The position numbers were made by a program, and so were the translations under genes. A model generated the notes under the pieces. It saw only the letters and a list, made by a program, of their open reading frames with translations, ran no database searches and had not been told where the DNA came from. A stretch of 64,000 bases of DNA from NCBI RefSeq assembly GCF_004791165.1, contig NZ_SRUZ01000003.1, positions 372,001-436,000 on the forward strand, written 5' to 3'. Source of the stretch: Mesorhizobium sp. M8A.F.Ca.ET.218.01.1.1. GTDB taxonomy: Bacteria; Pseudomonadota; Alphaproteobacteria; Rhizobiales; Rhizobiaceae. Of the stretch, positions 1 through 8,408 are shown one piece after another (the first letter of the stretch is position 1; each line of letters starts with the position of its first letter).

Positions 1-115
1 ACATCGCCAAGGCCGCACAGGCGATCGCCCACGCCACCATGAAGGGAACCGTCACGCCCGCATAGGCAAAATAGGCCGGCCCGAACAGCGACACCCAAGC
101 ATCGATCCCAAGCAC
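1..115 (-). CDS. Membrane protein, N-terminal fragment cut by the window start
   Basis: The minus-strand frame reads into the left edge with no stop and is strongly hydrophobic (VSLFGPAYFAYAG, then VPFMVAWAIACAAL), as expected of a first or second membrane helix. I placed the start at a GTG at 113-115; the frame stays open further upstream, so the true start could lie farther out. The family cannot be named from about 38 residues. Confidence 0.35.
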   Translation of the reverse strand, partial: MLGIDAWVSLFGPAYFAYAGVTVPFMVAWAIACAALAM

Positions 116-216
116 CGCAAATCCCCCATTTTGCCGGAGTTTAAGCCGGCAATAGCGAGGGAAGCGAGCCTGAAATGATGAAGCCCGAATATTGGCCAAA
201 AGCCCTTGATGCTCGC

Positions 217-318
217 TCAATCCAGACGCGATTGCACGAAGTCGATGAAGGCGCGCACCTTGGCCGGCGCGAAACGAGGACAATCAAGGGCAAGACAAGC
301 ACGGCGGCCTTGATTGCG
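217..318 (-). pseudogene. C-terminal remnant of a LysR-type regulator
   Basis: The minus strand encodes a short segment ending PAKVRAFIDFVQSRLD and then TGA. This resembles the usual end of LysR-family regulators, whose last helix commonly reads AKVRAFIDFL. No start codon, helix-turn-helix or effector domain can be read upstream in this frame before the tRNA-Pro gene, so only the tail survives. It is probably debris from an old deletion. The match is by eye on about 16 residues and could be chance. Confidence 0.35.
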
Positions 319-366
319 GCTCTCGTCGCCGGCGAGGGCGCCTAGATCGCATGGGATAAGAAGGGA

Positions 367-443
<77 letters not shown>

Positions 444-567
444 AACGGTCTGTTGCCTATTCATTTCGGTGTTACATGGCAAGTGCAAAAACCTTGCCGC
501 CGCTGCCAATGCGCAGTAATGACGGCCCTAGGGCGGCGATGCCGCCTTGCACAACAATGAGGTGGCC

Positions 568-873
568 ATGTCCGCGCGCATTTTCAGCCCAGCCAAAACC
601 GCGATGCAGTCCGGCAAGGCCAAGACCGGCCACTGGGTGTTGGAATTCGATCCCGAGATGCGCAAGAAGATCGACCCCCTGATGGGCTACACCACGTCGG
701 GAGACATGAGAAGCCAGATCAGGCTCACCTTCGGCACCAAGGAAGAGGCCGTCGCCTACGCCGAAAAGGAAGGGCTTGCCTTCCGCGTCGAAGAGCCGAA
801 AGAGCCCAAGCGCCGCCAGATTTCCTATGCGGAGAATTTCCGCTATGACCGCAGGACGCCCTGGACGCATTGA
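568..873 (+). CDS. NDUFS4-like NADH dehydrogenase (complex I) accessory subunit
   Basis: A 101-residue soluble protein of the ETC complex I subunit conserved region family, the alphaproteobacterial counterpart of the mitochondrial 18 kDa NDUFS4 subunit. It begins MSARIFSPAKTAMQSGK and has the family core GHWVLEFDP followed by a segment ending YAEKEGLAFRV and a basic tail ending RRTPWTH. It should sit on the matrix-side arm of complex I, where NDUFS4 helps assembly and stability. I chose the ATG at 568 because GAGGTG lies just upstream; an in-frame ATG seven codons earlier lacks such a site. It lies between tRNA-Pro and tRNA-Arg, far from any nuo operon. Confidence 0.88.
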   Translation: MSARIFSPAKTAMQSGKAKTGHWVLEFDPEMRKKIDPLMGYTTSGDMRSQIRLTFGTKEEAVAYAEKEGLAFRVEEPKEPKRRQISYAENFRYDRRTPWTH

Positions 874-918
874 CCGGCTAGCCCAGCGCGAACATCTACC
901 GGCCCCGAGCCGGCCAGC

Positions 919-995
919 GGTCCCGTAGCTCAGCTGGATAGAGCACCGGCCTTCTAAGCCGATGGTCACAGGTTCGAATCCTGTCGGGATCGCCA
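919..995 (+). tRNA. tRNA-Arg (anticodon TCT)
   Basis: Acceptor arms GGTCCCG (919-925) and CGGGATC (985-991) pair with one G-U. The D-arm AGCTCAGCTGGATAGAGC, anticodon TCT in CTTCTAA, T-loop TTCGAAT and encoded CCA (993-995) are all present. Length is 77 nt. Confidence 0.96.
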
Positions 996-1279
996 TAATT
1001 TCAAAGGCTTACGCCGCATGACCTGACGAGGTCAACCAATCCTCACCCTTGCCTGCCAGTGCCGCGACGCCGTGCAATGGAAGCCTGAAACGGCAGTCTC
1101 GGGCCCACCGGCGCGGGGGGCCCTGGAATTATTTCGTGATCTGTCCTGTTGGAACCTCGGCCAAGCCCAGGCGTTCGGGGCCTTGTATTCGTGGAGCCTC
1201 ATGAAAAGGCAATGTGCGGTCCGGCGAATAGGGTAGGGCGGGCACAACGAGAATGGGTTGGGGGAGGAGAAGCCAGGCC

Positions 1280-1501
1280 ATGTCGAAACGTGAGATTGGA
1301 ACGTCCCCTGCCTTGGTGCGGCGCATCGCCGAACTCAGGGCCCGCATGCAGGATGCCGAAATTTCCGGCCATGAAATGAAAACCTTTCACAAGGTCGCCG
1401 CCATCATGGGGGCCGGCGACGGTTCCTTGTGGCTGGATGCCGACGACATGATCGCGGCATCCTTCGTCGTCGAGGCGGCTGGACAGGCGTCCAACCGCTG
1501 A
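1280..1501 (+). CDS. Small hypothetical protein
   Basis: A 73-residue soluble protein beginning MSKREIGTSPALVRRIAELRARMQ, with a helical charged N-terminal half and a more acidic second half around GDGSLWLDADDM. GGGGAGGAG lies about 10 bases before the ATG at 1280, which decides this start over upstream in-frame alternatives. There is no signal peptide or membrane segment. I do not recognise the family. It stands alone between tRNA-Arg and the diguanylate cyclase gene, which starts 190 bp later. Confidence 0.6.
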   Translation: MSKREIGTSPALVRRIAELRARMQDAEISGHEMKTFHKVAAIMGAGDGSLWLDADDMIAASFVVEAAGQASNR

Positions 1502-1692
1502 CTTCGGAATTCTCCCTGTCAGGAATCCGATGAGCCTTCAACCACCGGGGCACGGCCGCCTGTTGGCGATCGTGCCCGCCCCCGGCCATCCGATCCCGTC
1601 TCCCTGCCATCCGATCTCGAATTGAAAGGAAAGTCTTATCATTTTGTTTGCGTTGGCACGTCATAGTAGGGACGGCTAACGGAGTGAAGGGG

Positions 1693-2481
1693 ATGAAGCT
1701 GGACCTGTCGCCGACCAGCTGGGGCAGGGTGATCGCCGTCACCGCCGCCGGCACGGCATTCTTCATTGCCGTGGCGTTTTTCGTCGATTCGTTCAATTTC
1801 CCCTATCTTTCGCCCGAGTCTGTCTGGCGCGCGAAGCTGACCGACCTTCTGCTGCCCCTGGTGCTGGGTGGCTCGTTTCTGTTTTTCCTGATGTGGAAGA
1901 TCCGCCAACTGGCGATAGCCCAGCGCGACCTCAGTGTCATCGCCGCGACGGACAGCCTGACGGCAGTGCTGAACCGCGGCGCCTTCTCTATGCTGGTCGA
2001 GGCCTATCTCGAGCAGACCCGCAAGCAGGAAGAGACCCGTTCCGGCGCGCTGCTGATCATCGATGCCGACCACTTCAAGTCGATCAACGACCGCCTCGGC
2101 CATGATTGCGGCGACCAGGCGCTCAAGCTGATCGCGCAGGCGATCAAGGGCCAGCTGCGCGGCGGCGATATCGTCGGACGCATCGGCGGCGAGGAGTTCG
2201 GCGTATTCCTTCCCGGTGTCGACCCCTCGCAATCCTGGCTGGTTGCCGAAAGCATCCGCCGACGGATACGCGAAATGGACTTTTCCCCGGGCGGCCGCTC
2301 CTGTCCGCTTTCCGTCAGCATAGGCGGTACCAGCTTCAGCGGGCCGACCACCTACGAGGCAATATTCTCGGCCGCCGACAGACGGCTTTATGCCGCGAAA
2401 TCGAATGGACGCGATCAGGTCAGCTTCGATCCGGCGGAAGCCTCCCTGGCGTCTCCGGCCAGCGCCGCTACCCTGCACTGA
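1693..2481 (+). CDS. Membrane-bound diguanylate cyclase (GGDEF domain)
   Basis: A 262-residue protein that should make the second messenger cyclic di-GMP from two GTP. Two membrane helices lie at about residues 12-32 and 48-64, followed by a GGDEF domain from about residue 80. The active-site motif is GGEEF (about 165-169), an accepted active variant. RGGD lies five residues before it (about 156-159), matching the RxxD product-inhibition site, so feedback control by c-di-GMP is likely. There is no EAL domain and no obvious sensor other than the short periplasmic loop. I took the ATG at 1693 because GGAGTGAAGGGG precedes it; an in-frame ATG 15 codons upstream has no comparable site. Confidence 0.9.
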   Translation: MKLDLSPTSWGRVIAVTAAGTAFFIAVAFFVDSFNFPYLSPESVWRAKLTDLLLPLVLGGSFLFFLMWKIRQLAIAQRDLSVIAATDSLTAVLNRGAFSMLVEAYLEQTRKQEETRSGALLIIDADHFKSINDRLGHDCGDQALKLIAQAIKGQLRGGDIVGRIGGEEFGVFLPGVDPSQSWLVAESIRRRIREMDFSPGGRSCPLSVSIGGTSFSGPTTYEAIFSAADRRLYAAKSNGRDQVSFDPAEASLASPASAATLH

Positions 2482-2689
2482 CGGCAGCCTCGTAGTAGGC
2501 TGACACCCACCGCTTGCTTGACGCTTGATTATCCGTGTGCTTCCTCCGGGCAGTAATGTACGGAGTATCGCCAGAAATAGTCCTGCTTCTTAGTCCCTCG
2601 ATCGTGCCATTCGCGGGTACAGCACGGCCCTTGGGTGCAGGCAATTGAATGGCGAGACGCCCGGCTAGAGCCGAGTAAGCACCGCGACC

Positions 2690-3652
2690 ATGATCCATCT
2701 ATTCAACGGCTTTCAGAACCAGTTTGGCGGCAGTGAGCGCGAAACCCTGGAGTTGTACCGGCTCTTGGGCGCCGACTCACGGGTGTGCCTGTGGGCAACC
2801 TCGTCGCGCGTATCCGAAGGCCTGATGCAGGAATTTCCGATACGCCGCGTCTCGCCGGCAACACGCAATGTGCCGGATGGCGGCACCTATGTCTTTCTTG
2901 GCGCGCATTGGCGCAACAAAATGTGGCCCTACCTGATCCCGCGGCCGCGCCGGCTGATCTATGTCTTCAACACCTTTCATCCCAAGCTCATCGCCCTGAC
3001 GACACGCAGGCCGCGCCTGCTGCGTTGGCCGGCTGCCGAACTGGTGCTGATCTCCGAATTTCAGAGGCGCGTGCTGCAGGTCGAAGGCGTCGTCCATGCC
3101 TCGCCGATCGATATCGGGCGCTTCTCGCCACGACGGGCAAGGCCAAACGGTCCGTTCACGGTGGGGCGGCTGAGCCGCGACACGGCGGACAAGCATCACC
3201 GCGACGATGTGGCGCTCTATGAGGCATTGCTTGGCGATGGCACCGCGGTCCGTATTCAGGGCGGCACGCCGCTCAAGGACAAGCTCGCGCCGCATCCGCA
3301 ACTCGAACTCCTGCCGCAGGGTGAATTCGCCGCCGAACAGTTCCTGCCGACGCTCGACGTCTTCTACTATCGCACCGGTTCGCATGTGGAGACGTTCGGC
3401 CGGGTGGTGTTCGAGGCGATGGCCTGCGGCCTGCCCGTGGTCTGCCATTCGCATGGTGGCTACGTCGACCACATCAGACATGGCGAAAACGGCTTCCTGT
3501 TCGAAACGACACAACAGGCGGCGCGGATCCTGGCGGATCTCAAAGCCGACCCGGGCCTGCGGGCGACGGTCGGCCGCAAGGCGCGGCTGACCGTCGAGCA
3601 GATGTTTTCATCGCAGGCGTTGCAAGAACGGCTGGATTTCTATCGGCGTTAG
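2690..3652 (+). CDS. Glycosyltransferase, GT4-like (GT-B fold)
   Basis: A 320-residue cytoplasmic enzyme likely to transfer a sugar from a nucleotide donor to a surface glycan or lipid acceptor. The C-terminal half has the GT4 donor-binding signature E-x7-E (E234 and E242) in SHVETFGRVVFEAMACGLPVV, followed by a glycine-rich HGGYVD loop. The N-terminal domain opens with FGGSERETLEL, like the acceptor domain of many GT4 enzymes. At 320 residues it is somewhat short. Neighbours are unrelated, so the acceptor cannot be inferred. Confidence 0.82.
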   Translation: MIHLFNGFQNQFGGSERETLELYRLLGADSRVCLWATSSRVSEGLMQEFPIRRVSPATRNVPDGGTYVFLGAHWRNKMWPYLIPRPRRLIYVFNTFHPKLIALTTRRPRLLRWPAAELVLISEFQRRVLQVEGVVHASPIDIGRFSPRRARPNGPFTVGRLSRDTADKHHRDDVALYEALLGDGTAVRIQGGTPLKDKLAPHPQLELLPQGEFAAEQFLPTLDVFYYRTGSHVETFGRVVFEAMACGLPVVCHSHGGYVDHIRHGENGFLFETTQQAARILADLKADPGLRATVGRKARLTVEQMFSSQALQERLDFYRR

Positions 3653-3801
3653 CCGCACCGCGCCATCTGCCTTCGGATATTCTCCGCCAACAAGCCACCT
3701 AGCCGTTTGGCATCAATCCCGACATCGCGCTAAAGCTGGCATCACGTGAATCGCGGGCGGCCGGCATCGGCGCGCGGGCAGATCGAGCAGGGCTTCTACC
3801 G

Positions 3802-5028
3802 ATGACATTGATGGGCGGCGCGGCACTGCTGATCCTGGTCCTTACCTATGCCGGCGTCGCCATCGGCCGCATCCCTGGCCTGCGGCTTGACCGCGCGGGC
3901 ATTGCGCTGCTTGGCGGCGCAGCGATGATCGCCATCGGCGCGCTCAGCATGGAGGATGCCTATCGCGCCATCAATTTCGACACCATCACGCTTCTGCTCG
4001 GCATGATGATCGTGGTGGCGCATCTGAAAGTATCGGGTGCCTTTCGCGGTCTCGGCGCCATTGCCATCGAGCACGCGCATGCGCCGTTCATGCTCCTGGT
4101 GATGGTGACGCTCCTGACCGGCGTGCTGTCGGCTTTCCTGGTCAACGACGCCATCTGCCTGGTCATGGCGCCGATCGTCGTCCACGTCACCCGTGTCATC
4201 AACCGCAATCCGATCCCCTATCTGATCGCCACCGCCACCGCTTCGAACTGCGGCAGCGTCGCCACCATCACGGGCAACCCGCAGAACATGGTCATCGGCG
4301 CGCTGTCGGGGATTTCCTATCCGGCCTTTTCGGCGGCGCTCGCGCCGGTCGCCTTGTTCGGCCTTGTCGCGGTCATCGTCATTGTGCGGATCGTCTATCG
4401 CGCCGAATTCAGGCGCAACGGCGAACTGGCGCCACACATCTCGCGCGGCCGCATGCATCGTGGCCAGGTGCTGAAGGCCGTGGTCGTCTGCATCGGGCTG
4501 GCGATCGCCTTCTTCGCCGGTGTTCCCGTAGCCAAGGCGGCGCTCATCGGCGGCGCCATCCTGCTGCTCACGCGCGCCATCAAGCCATCGCGCATCTACC
4601 ATGAGATCGACGGACCGCTGCTGTTCATGTTCGCGGGTCTGTTCGTGGTGGTTGCCGGCGCGGAAAAGACGCTGCTGACGCCTGACATGATCGCCTCCGC
4701 CAAGAACATCGGGCTCGACGACGTCTGGAGGCTGTCGGGGTTCACCGCCGTGTTGTCCAACATCATGAGCAATGTTCCTGCCGTGCTGGCGCTCAGGCCA
4801 TTCATACCCGGCCTGGAAAACCCCGAGCGCGCCTGGCTGGTGGTGGCCATGAGTTCGACGCTGGCCGGCAACTTCACCTTGCTCGGCTCGGTCGCCAACC
4901 TGATCGTCGCCGAACAATCCAAGGCCGCTGGTACACCGTTGTCTTTCGGTGCCTTCTTCAAGGTCGGCCTGCCGCTGACACTGATCACGCTCGCCGCCGG
5001 TACGGCGTGGCTGGCGTTCGGGGCCTAG
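3802..5028 (+). CDS. ArsB/CitM-type anion permease
   Basis: A 408-residue polytopic inner-membrane protein with roughly 10-11 hydrophobic segments, of the ion transporter superfamily that includes ArsB, citrate transporters and YbiR. The characteristic half-repeats are visible: FLVNDAICLVMAPIV followed by ATASNCGSVATITGNPQNM in the first half, and LSNIMSNVPAVLAL with STLAGNFTLLGSVANLIV in the second. These re-entrant loop motifs form the substrate site in this superfamily. The substrate is not readable. Its TAG stop (5026-5028) shares the palindrome CTAG with the stop of the convergent TetR gene. Confidence 0.85.
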   Translation: MTLMGGAALLILVLTYAGVAIGRIPGLRLDRAGIALLGGAAMIAIGALSMEDAYRAINFDTITLLLGMMIVVAHLKVSGAFRGLGAIAIEHAHAPFMLLVMVTLLTGVLSAFLVNDAICLVMAPIVVHVTRVINRNPIPYLIATATASNCGSVATITGNPQNMVIGALSGISYPAFSAALAPVALFGLVAVIVIVRIVYRAEFRRNGELAPHISRGRMHRGQVLKAVVVCIGLAIAFFAGVPVAKAALIGGAILLLTRAIKPSRIYHEIDGPLLFMFAGLFVVVAGAEKTLLTPDMIASAKNIGLDDVWRLSGFTAVLSNIMSNVPAVLALRPFIPGLENPERAWLVVAMSSTLAGNFTLLGSVANLIVAEQSKAAGTPLSFGAFFKVGLPLTLITLAAGTAWLAFGA

Positions 5029-5618
5029 CCCTGCATCTGACTGACCGACATCCGCGCCCTGACCAGCGTCGCCGCGGCTCGTCCGGCGGCTTCGACGTAG
5101 TCGGGATTGCGATGGATCAGCATGATCGAAAAGCAGCCTTCTATCAGCAGCACGATCTCGCGGGCCAGTGCCTGCGGCCTCTCGATATCGTGCCCGGACA
5201 ATTCCGTGGCCAGCCATGTCTCGAAGTTGGATTTGTGCCGCGCCCCGACCTTGACCGCCGGGTGTCCAGGCATCGAGGCAAGCTCGGCAGCTGTGCGCAG
5301 GAAGCCGCATCCCTTCCATTTTGGATGGCGCGTGGCCCGGGCCAGATTGGTGAAGATGGCTTCGACCTTGCTGTCCACGCCCCCTTGCTCGGCTTCGAAC
5401 CAGCCGGCCATCCGTTTCAGATTGGGCTGATCGCGGCCGTCGAGATAGGCTGCGATGAGGTCGTCCTTGCTCTTGAAGTGGTAGTAGAGCGTCCGCTTGG
5501 TGAGGCCCGCTTCCTCGGCGACGGCGTCGACACTGACACGGCCGATTCCTTCCGCGTAGAACAATCTGGTTGCGGCATCGACTAGGCGCTTGCGGGTGGG
5601 GCTTTGTGCTTCGGCCAT
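5025..5618 (-). CDS. TetR-family transcriptional regulator
   Basis: A 197-residue repressor-type protein. The N-terminal helix-turn-helix spans about residues 9-55, with the family signature VSVDAVAEEAGLTKRTLYYHF. The rest is a helical ligand domain. The start at 5618 gives the usual TetR length; upstream sequence in frame would run through the divergent promoter. It is divergent from the enoyl-CoA hydratase gene, with a palindrome in the 85-bp gap (5627-5648), so it probably represses itself and that gene. The inducer may be an acyl-CoA or related acid, which is inference from the neighbour alone. Confidence 0.88.
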   Translation of the reverse strand: MAEAQSPTRKRLVDAATRLFYAEGIGRVSVDAVAEEAGLTKRTLYYHFKSKDDLIAAYLDGRDQPNLKRMAGWFEAEQGGVDSKVEAIFTNLARATRHPKWKGCGFLRTAAELASMPGHPAVKVGARHKSNFETWLATELSGHDIERPQALAREIVLLIEGCFSIMLIHRNPDYVEAAGRAAATLVRARMSVSQMQG

Positions 5619-5626
5619 GGGTCTAA

Positions 5627-5648
5627 GTATACCGACTAGTGAATATAC
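5627..5648. promoter_or_regulatory. Probable TetR operator
   Basis: An inverted repeat with perfect outer arms GTATA and TATAC and a perfect central ACTAGT, with mismatches only in the three bases between. It lies in the gap between the TetR gene (start 5618) and the enoyl-CoA hydratase gene (start 5704), where it could block both promoters. Confidence 0.6.
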
Positions 5649-5703
5649 ACAAGGTGCGAACGACGTAACCTTCCAACTCGTCAACAAGCTGGAAGGAAGC
5701 CAA

Positions 5704-6594
5704 ATGACCGATCTTGTCCTGAGCGAGACCCGCGACGGGGTTACCGTCCTCACCCTCAATCGTCCCGAAAAGCTCAATGCACTGAATTATGCCCTGATCG
5801 ATCGCCTGCTTGCGGTTCTCAACGACATTGAAGTCGATGACGGCGTCCGGGTTGTCATCCTCACCGGAGCAGGGGAGCGGGCGTTTTCGGCGGGTGGCGA
5901 CATCCATGAATTCTCGGCCAGCGTGGCGCTTGGCGCCGATATCGCAATGCGCGACTTCGTCATGCGCGGGCAGCGGCTGACGGCACGGCTGGAAGCGTTC
6001 CGCAAACCGGTCATCGCTGCCGTCAACGGCATTGCCTTTGGCGGTGGCTGCGAAATCACCGAGGCCGTTCCGCTCGCCATCGCCAGTGACCGTGCGCTGT
6101 TCGCCAAGCCCGAAATCAACCTTGCAATGCCGCCGACTTTTGGTGGAACCCAACGCCTGCCGAGGCTGGCCGGGCGCAAGCGGGCGCTCGAACTGCTGTT
6201 GACGGGCGACTGGTTTCCGCCGCCGCGGGCGCTTGAGCTGGGTCTCGTCAACGAGGTTGTGCCGCATGCCGAACTGATGCCGGCGGCATTTGATCTGGCC
6301 AAGCGTATCCTGCGGCATTCCGGACCGGCCGTCACCGGCATTCTCACGGCGGTGGCGAGGGGCCTCAACCAGGGTATTGCCGAGGGACTGCTGATTGAGG
6401 CGGAGCAATTCGCCCGCATGGCTCCGACCGCCGACCTGCGTGAAGGGCTGAATGCGTGGATCGAGCGGCGCAAGCCGAGCTACGACGGTTCGTGGACCCA
6501 TATCACACGGCCCGATGAGGCGCGGCGAGCCTCGTTGGCGATCGACCGGCGCGGGACGCGGACCAGGACGCCTTCGCCGCCACACGGCCCTTGA
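5704..6594 (+). CDS. Enoyl-CoA hydratase/isomerase family protein
   Basis: A 296-residue crotonase-fold enzyme. The oxyanion-hole segments are FSAGGDIHEF (about 61-70) and NGIAFGGGCE (about 108-117). Both acids used for hydration in crotonase are kept: E117 in GGGCE and E137 in KPEI, followed by FGGTQRLPRLAG. Hydration of a trans-2-enoyl-CoA is therefore plausible, though other crotonase reactions cannot be excluded. About 30 residues after RRKPSYDGS extend beyond the usual end and look unstructured. AAGGAAG lies upstream of the ATG. It probably forms a regulatory pair with the divergent TetR gene. Confidence 0.86.
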   Translation: MTDLVLSETRDGVTVLTLNRPEKLNALNYALIDRLLAVLNDIEVDDGVRVVILTGAGERAFSAGGDIHEFSASVALGADIAMRDFVMRGQRLTARLEAFRKPVIAAVNGIAFGGGCEITEAVPLAIASDRALFAKPEINLAMPPTFGGTQRLPRLAGRKRALELLLTGDWFPPPRALELGLVNEVVPHAELMPAAFDLAKRILRHSGPAVTGILTAVARGLNQGIAEGLLIEAEQFARMAPTADLREGLNAWIERRKPSYDGSWTHITRPDEARRASLAIDRRGTRTRTPSPPHGP

Positions 6595-6655
6595 CGTCTA
6601 GCGGGAGCAACACAAGTCACCGAACCTTCAAAGAGAGCCGTGGCCGATAGACCTG

Positions 6656-6703
6656 GAGCAATTCCGGACGGAAAACCGCTACGCACTTTTCCTGGATTTG
6701 CTC
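6656..6703. repeat. Rhizobial-type intergenic palindromic repeat
   Basis: An imperfect 48-bp palindrome with outer arms GAGCAATTCCGG and CCTGGATTTGCTC around GGAAAACCGCTACGCACTTTTCC. It resembles the short repeats scattered through Mesorhizobium intergenic DNA. It sits between the convergent enoyl-CoA hydratase and cupredoxin genes. Confidence 0.6.
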
Positions 6704-6754
6704 TAATATTCCGATCGACGGCGAAATGGTCTTTTCGCCATCGATCTCTCAGTC

Positions 6755-7084
6755 TCACGGCGCCACCACCAAGCGGCCTTTCATGTTGGGGTGGAAGCGG
6801 CAGAAGTAGTCGATGGTTCCCGCCGCCTTCAAATTCAGGCTTGCCGACTTCTTCGGCGGGATGATCACCTCCCAGCCACCCTTCACCGTAGCCGTATGGG
6901 CGATCACGTCCTTGTTCACCCACTCGATCGTGTCGCCGACCTTCGCATCGACGCTGGCCGGCGAAAAGACGAGCTTCTCGATGGTGACCTGGATGGCTGC
7001 CGCCGCTGCCGGCGCCGCTGTCAGCGTAGGTACCAGCGCCAGCATGGCCAGCCCCGCCAGATGGTCCAAGGCGCCCGCTTTCAT
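6755..7084 (-). CDS. Cupredoxin (amicyanin/pseudoazurin-like blue copper protein)
   Basis: A 109-residue protein with a signal peptide (about residues 1-30, ending in an alanine run), so periplasmic. The type-1 copper ligands are all present in the order expected of a plastocyanin-like domain: H63 in AHTATV, then C95, H98 and M101 in DYFCRFHPNMKG. The short spacing of the last three ligands resembles amicyanin. It should carry single electrons or buffer copper. Its start overlaps the stop of the upstream DUF4142 gene by four bases, so the two are translationally coupled and probably under the ECF sigma factor encoded just upstream. Confidence 0.88.
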   Translation of the reverse strand: MKAGALDHLAGLAMLALVPTLTAAPAAAAAIQVTIEKLVFSPASVDAKVGDTIEWVNKDVIAHTATVKGGWEVIIPPKKSASLNLKAAGTIDYFCRFHPNMKGRLVVAP

Positions 7085-7605
7085 TTCAGCATGCCGGCGA
7101 CGTGTTCGGCATGCTGCTCATGGCCCTGGAAGATCTTGAGGCCGGTCTCGAGCAGGCTCTTCAGCTCGGCATTGCTGGCCGAGGGAATGAGCAGCGTTTC
7201 GAGCGCGCCGTTGACCTGCTTGTGATAGGCCACCTCGTTTTCGATATAGGCCTTGTCGAAAGCCGCACCTTTCAGCTTGGCGAGCTTGGCGCGTTCCTCA
7301 GTCGCGGCCTTGGTCAGCGCCTGGCTGGTGGCGTTGTCCTCGGGCTTCACCTTCAGCTTCTTGACGAGATCGAGCGCCTGCTTGTTCACCGCTTCGTGGT
7401 CGCGCTCCATGTCCTTGGCGAAATCGATCACCTCCTTGCTCTTTGATTTCTTGATCGCCTGCTTGGCCGCCTCGATGTCGATGACGCCGGCCGTATAGGC
7501 GATATGGGCGATCTGCGGGTCCGTCGGCTTGTCGGCGGCTTGCGCGACCGGGGCAGCGCCGACGAGAAGCAGGGCGGCAAGGGCAACGGTATATCGGGTG
7601 AACAT
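7081..7605 (-). CDS. DUF4142 exported helical protein
   Basis: A 174-residue protein with a clear signal peptide (MFTRYTVALAALLLVGAAPVAQA) and a lysine-rich helical body ending HEQHAEHVAGMLK. It matches the DUF4142 (ferritin-like, formerly predicted outer membrane protein) pattern: DPQIAHIAYTAGVIDIEAA near the N-terminus, then repeated long helices with several His residues (DHEAVNKQ, AYHKQVNG). Members are often under envelope- or general-stress sigma factors; the exact function is unknown. The ATG at 7605 has AAGGAGG upstream. It is the first gene of a two-gene operon with the cupredoxin and has its own ECF-type promoter (7665-7693). Confidence 0.85.
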   Translation of the reverse strand: MFTRYTVALAALLLVGAAPVAQAADKPTDPQIAHIAYTAGVIDIEAAKQAIKKSKSKEVIDFAKDMERDHEAVNKQALDLVKKLKVKPEDNATSQALTKAATEERAKLAKLKGAAFDKAYIENEVAYHKQVNGALETLLIPSASNAELKSLLETGLKIFQGHEQHAEHVAGMLK

Positions 7606-7664
7606 GGCATCCTCCTTGGCCCGACCGCGCGGAGGAGCCGGGCTCAAATTTCAGTTGACGCTCA

Positions 7665-7693
7665 TTGGATGCGCGACGGGAGGAAACGTTCCC
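7665..7693 (-). promoter_or_regulatory. ECF-type promoter of the DUF4142-cupredoxin operon
   Basis: On the minus strand GGGAAC (7693-7688) is followed after 15 bp by GCATCCAA (7672-7665), about 60 bp before the DUF4142 start. The same two blocks at the same spacing precede the neighbouring ECF sigma gene (8468-8496). The GGAAC -35 is typical of ECF sigma factors. Confidence 0.7.
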
Positions 7694-7710
7694 GGAAAAT
7701 CAGGACGGCA

Positions 7711-8397
7711 TCATTCGAAACCCAGCCGTCCCATCACCGCCTGGGTCAGTCGCTCGCAGCGCCGTCCGGCGAACGGGAAGGCATCGAGCAGCACCGGACC
7801 GATTTCATTGTCCAGCGCCTTGCGCAGCAGGACACGGGCCCGGTGCAGCCTCGTCTTGATGGTCTCCGGCCGCACACCAAGCAAATCGGCGGTTTCCTCC
7901 ATGCTCAGGCCCTCGATGACGCGGGCGACGAAGACCATGCGGTAGATGTCGGGCAGACTGTCGGTCGCCCGTTCGACAAGTGCGAGAATCTGCCGCTGCG
8001 CCATCGCCCGCTCCGGATCGTCGTTGGAATTGAGGGGAAACCGGATGATTTGCGCTTCCGGGTTGTCAGGCATCCCAACTGTGCGACGCTTCTTGCGCAC
8101 GCGGCCAAGAGCTTCGTTGATGACGATGCGCGACAGCCATGTGGCAAGCGTGGATTCGCCGCGAAACGCCGCAAGGCTGGCGAAGGCGCTGACATAGGCC
8201 TCCTGGACGACATCCTCGGCTTCGGCATCGTTGCGCAGAATGCCGCGCGCGATGCGGTAGAGCCGCTGGTTGTGTATCTTCATGATGGCGCGAAAGGCAT
8301 CCGGTTCGCGCGCCAGCGCCCGGTGGACGAGCAGCATGTCGCCGGAAAGGCTTTCGGCAATCATAGGCACCGTGGCGGGCGTTGCGAGCTTGCTCAT
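7711..8397 (-). CDS. ECF-family RNA polymerase sigma factor
   Basis: A 228-residue sigma-70-type factor with region 2 (HNQRLYRIARGILRN, then DAEDVVQEAYVSAF and the promoter-melting part TLATWLSRIVINEA) and region 4 (LSMEETADLLGV then ETIKTRLHRARVLLR). About 25 residues follow region 4 (DNEIGPVLLDAFPF onward). I chose the ATG at 8397 because AGGGAGAT lies at the right distance. No anti-sigma gene is adjacent, so control may come from elsewhere or from the C-terminal tail. Both its own upstream region and that of the next operon carry an identical-spacing promoter, suggesting autoregulation. Confidence 0.9.
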   Translation of the reverse strand: MSKLATPATVPMIAESLSGDMLLVHRALAREPDAFRAIMKIHNQRLYRIARGILRNDAEAEDVVQEAYVSAFASLAAFRGESTLATWLSRIVINEALGRVRKKRRTVGMPDNPEAQIIRFPLNSNDDPERAMAQRQILALVERATDSLPDIYRMVFVARVIEGLSMEETADLLGVRPETIKTRLHRARVLLRKALDNEIGPVLLDAFPFAGRRCERLTQAVMGRLGFE

Positions 8398-8408
8398 CGC
8401 GACCGGAT

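Noticed and set aside
7631..7660. A second sigma-type promoter in the DUF4142 leader
   Set aside because: Only one block pair with the shared spacing was found; other GGA-like or CGTC-like matches were not spaced consistently.
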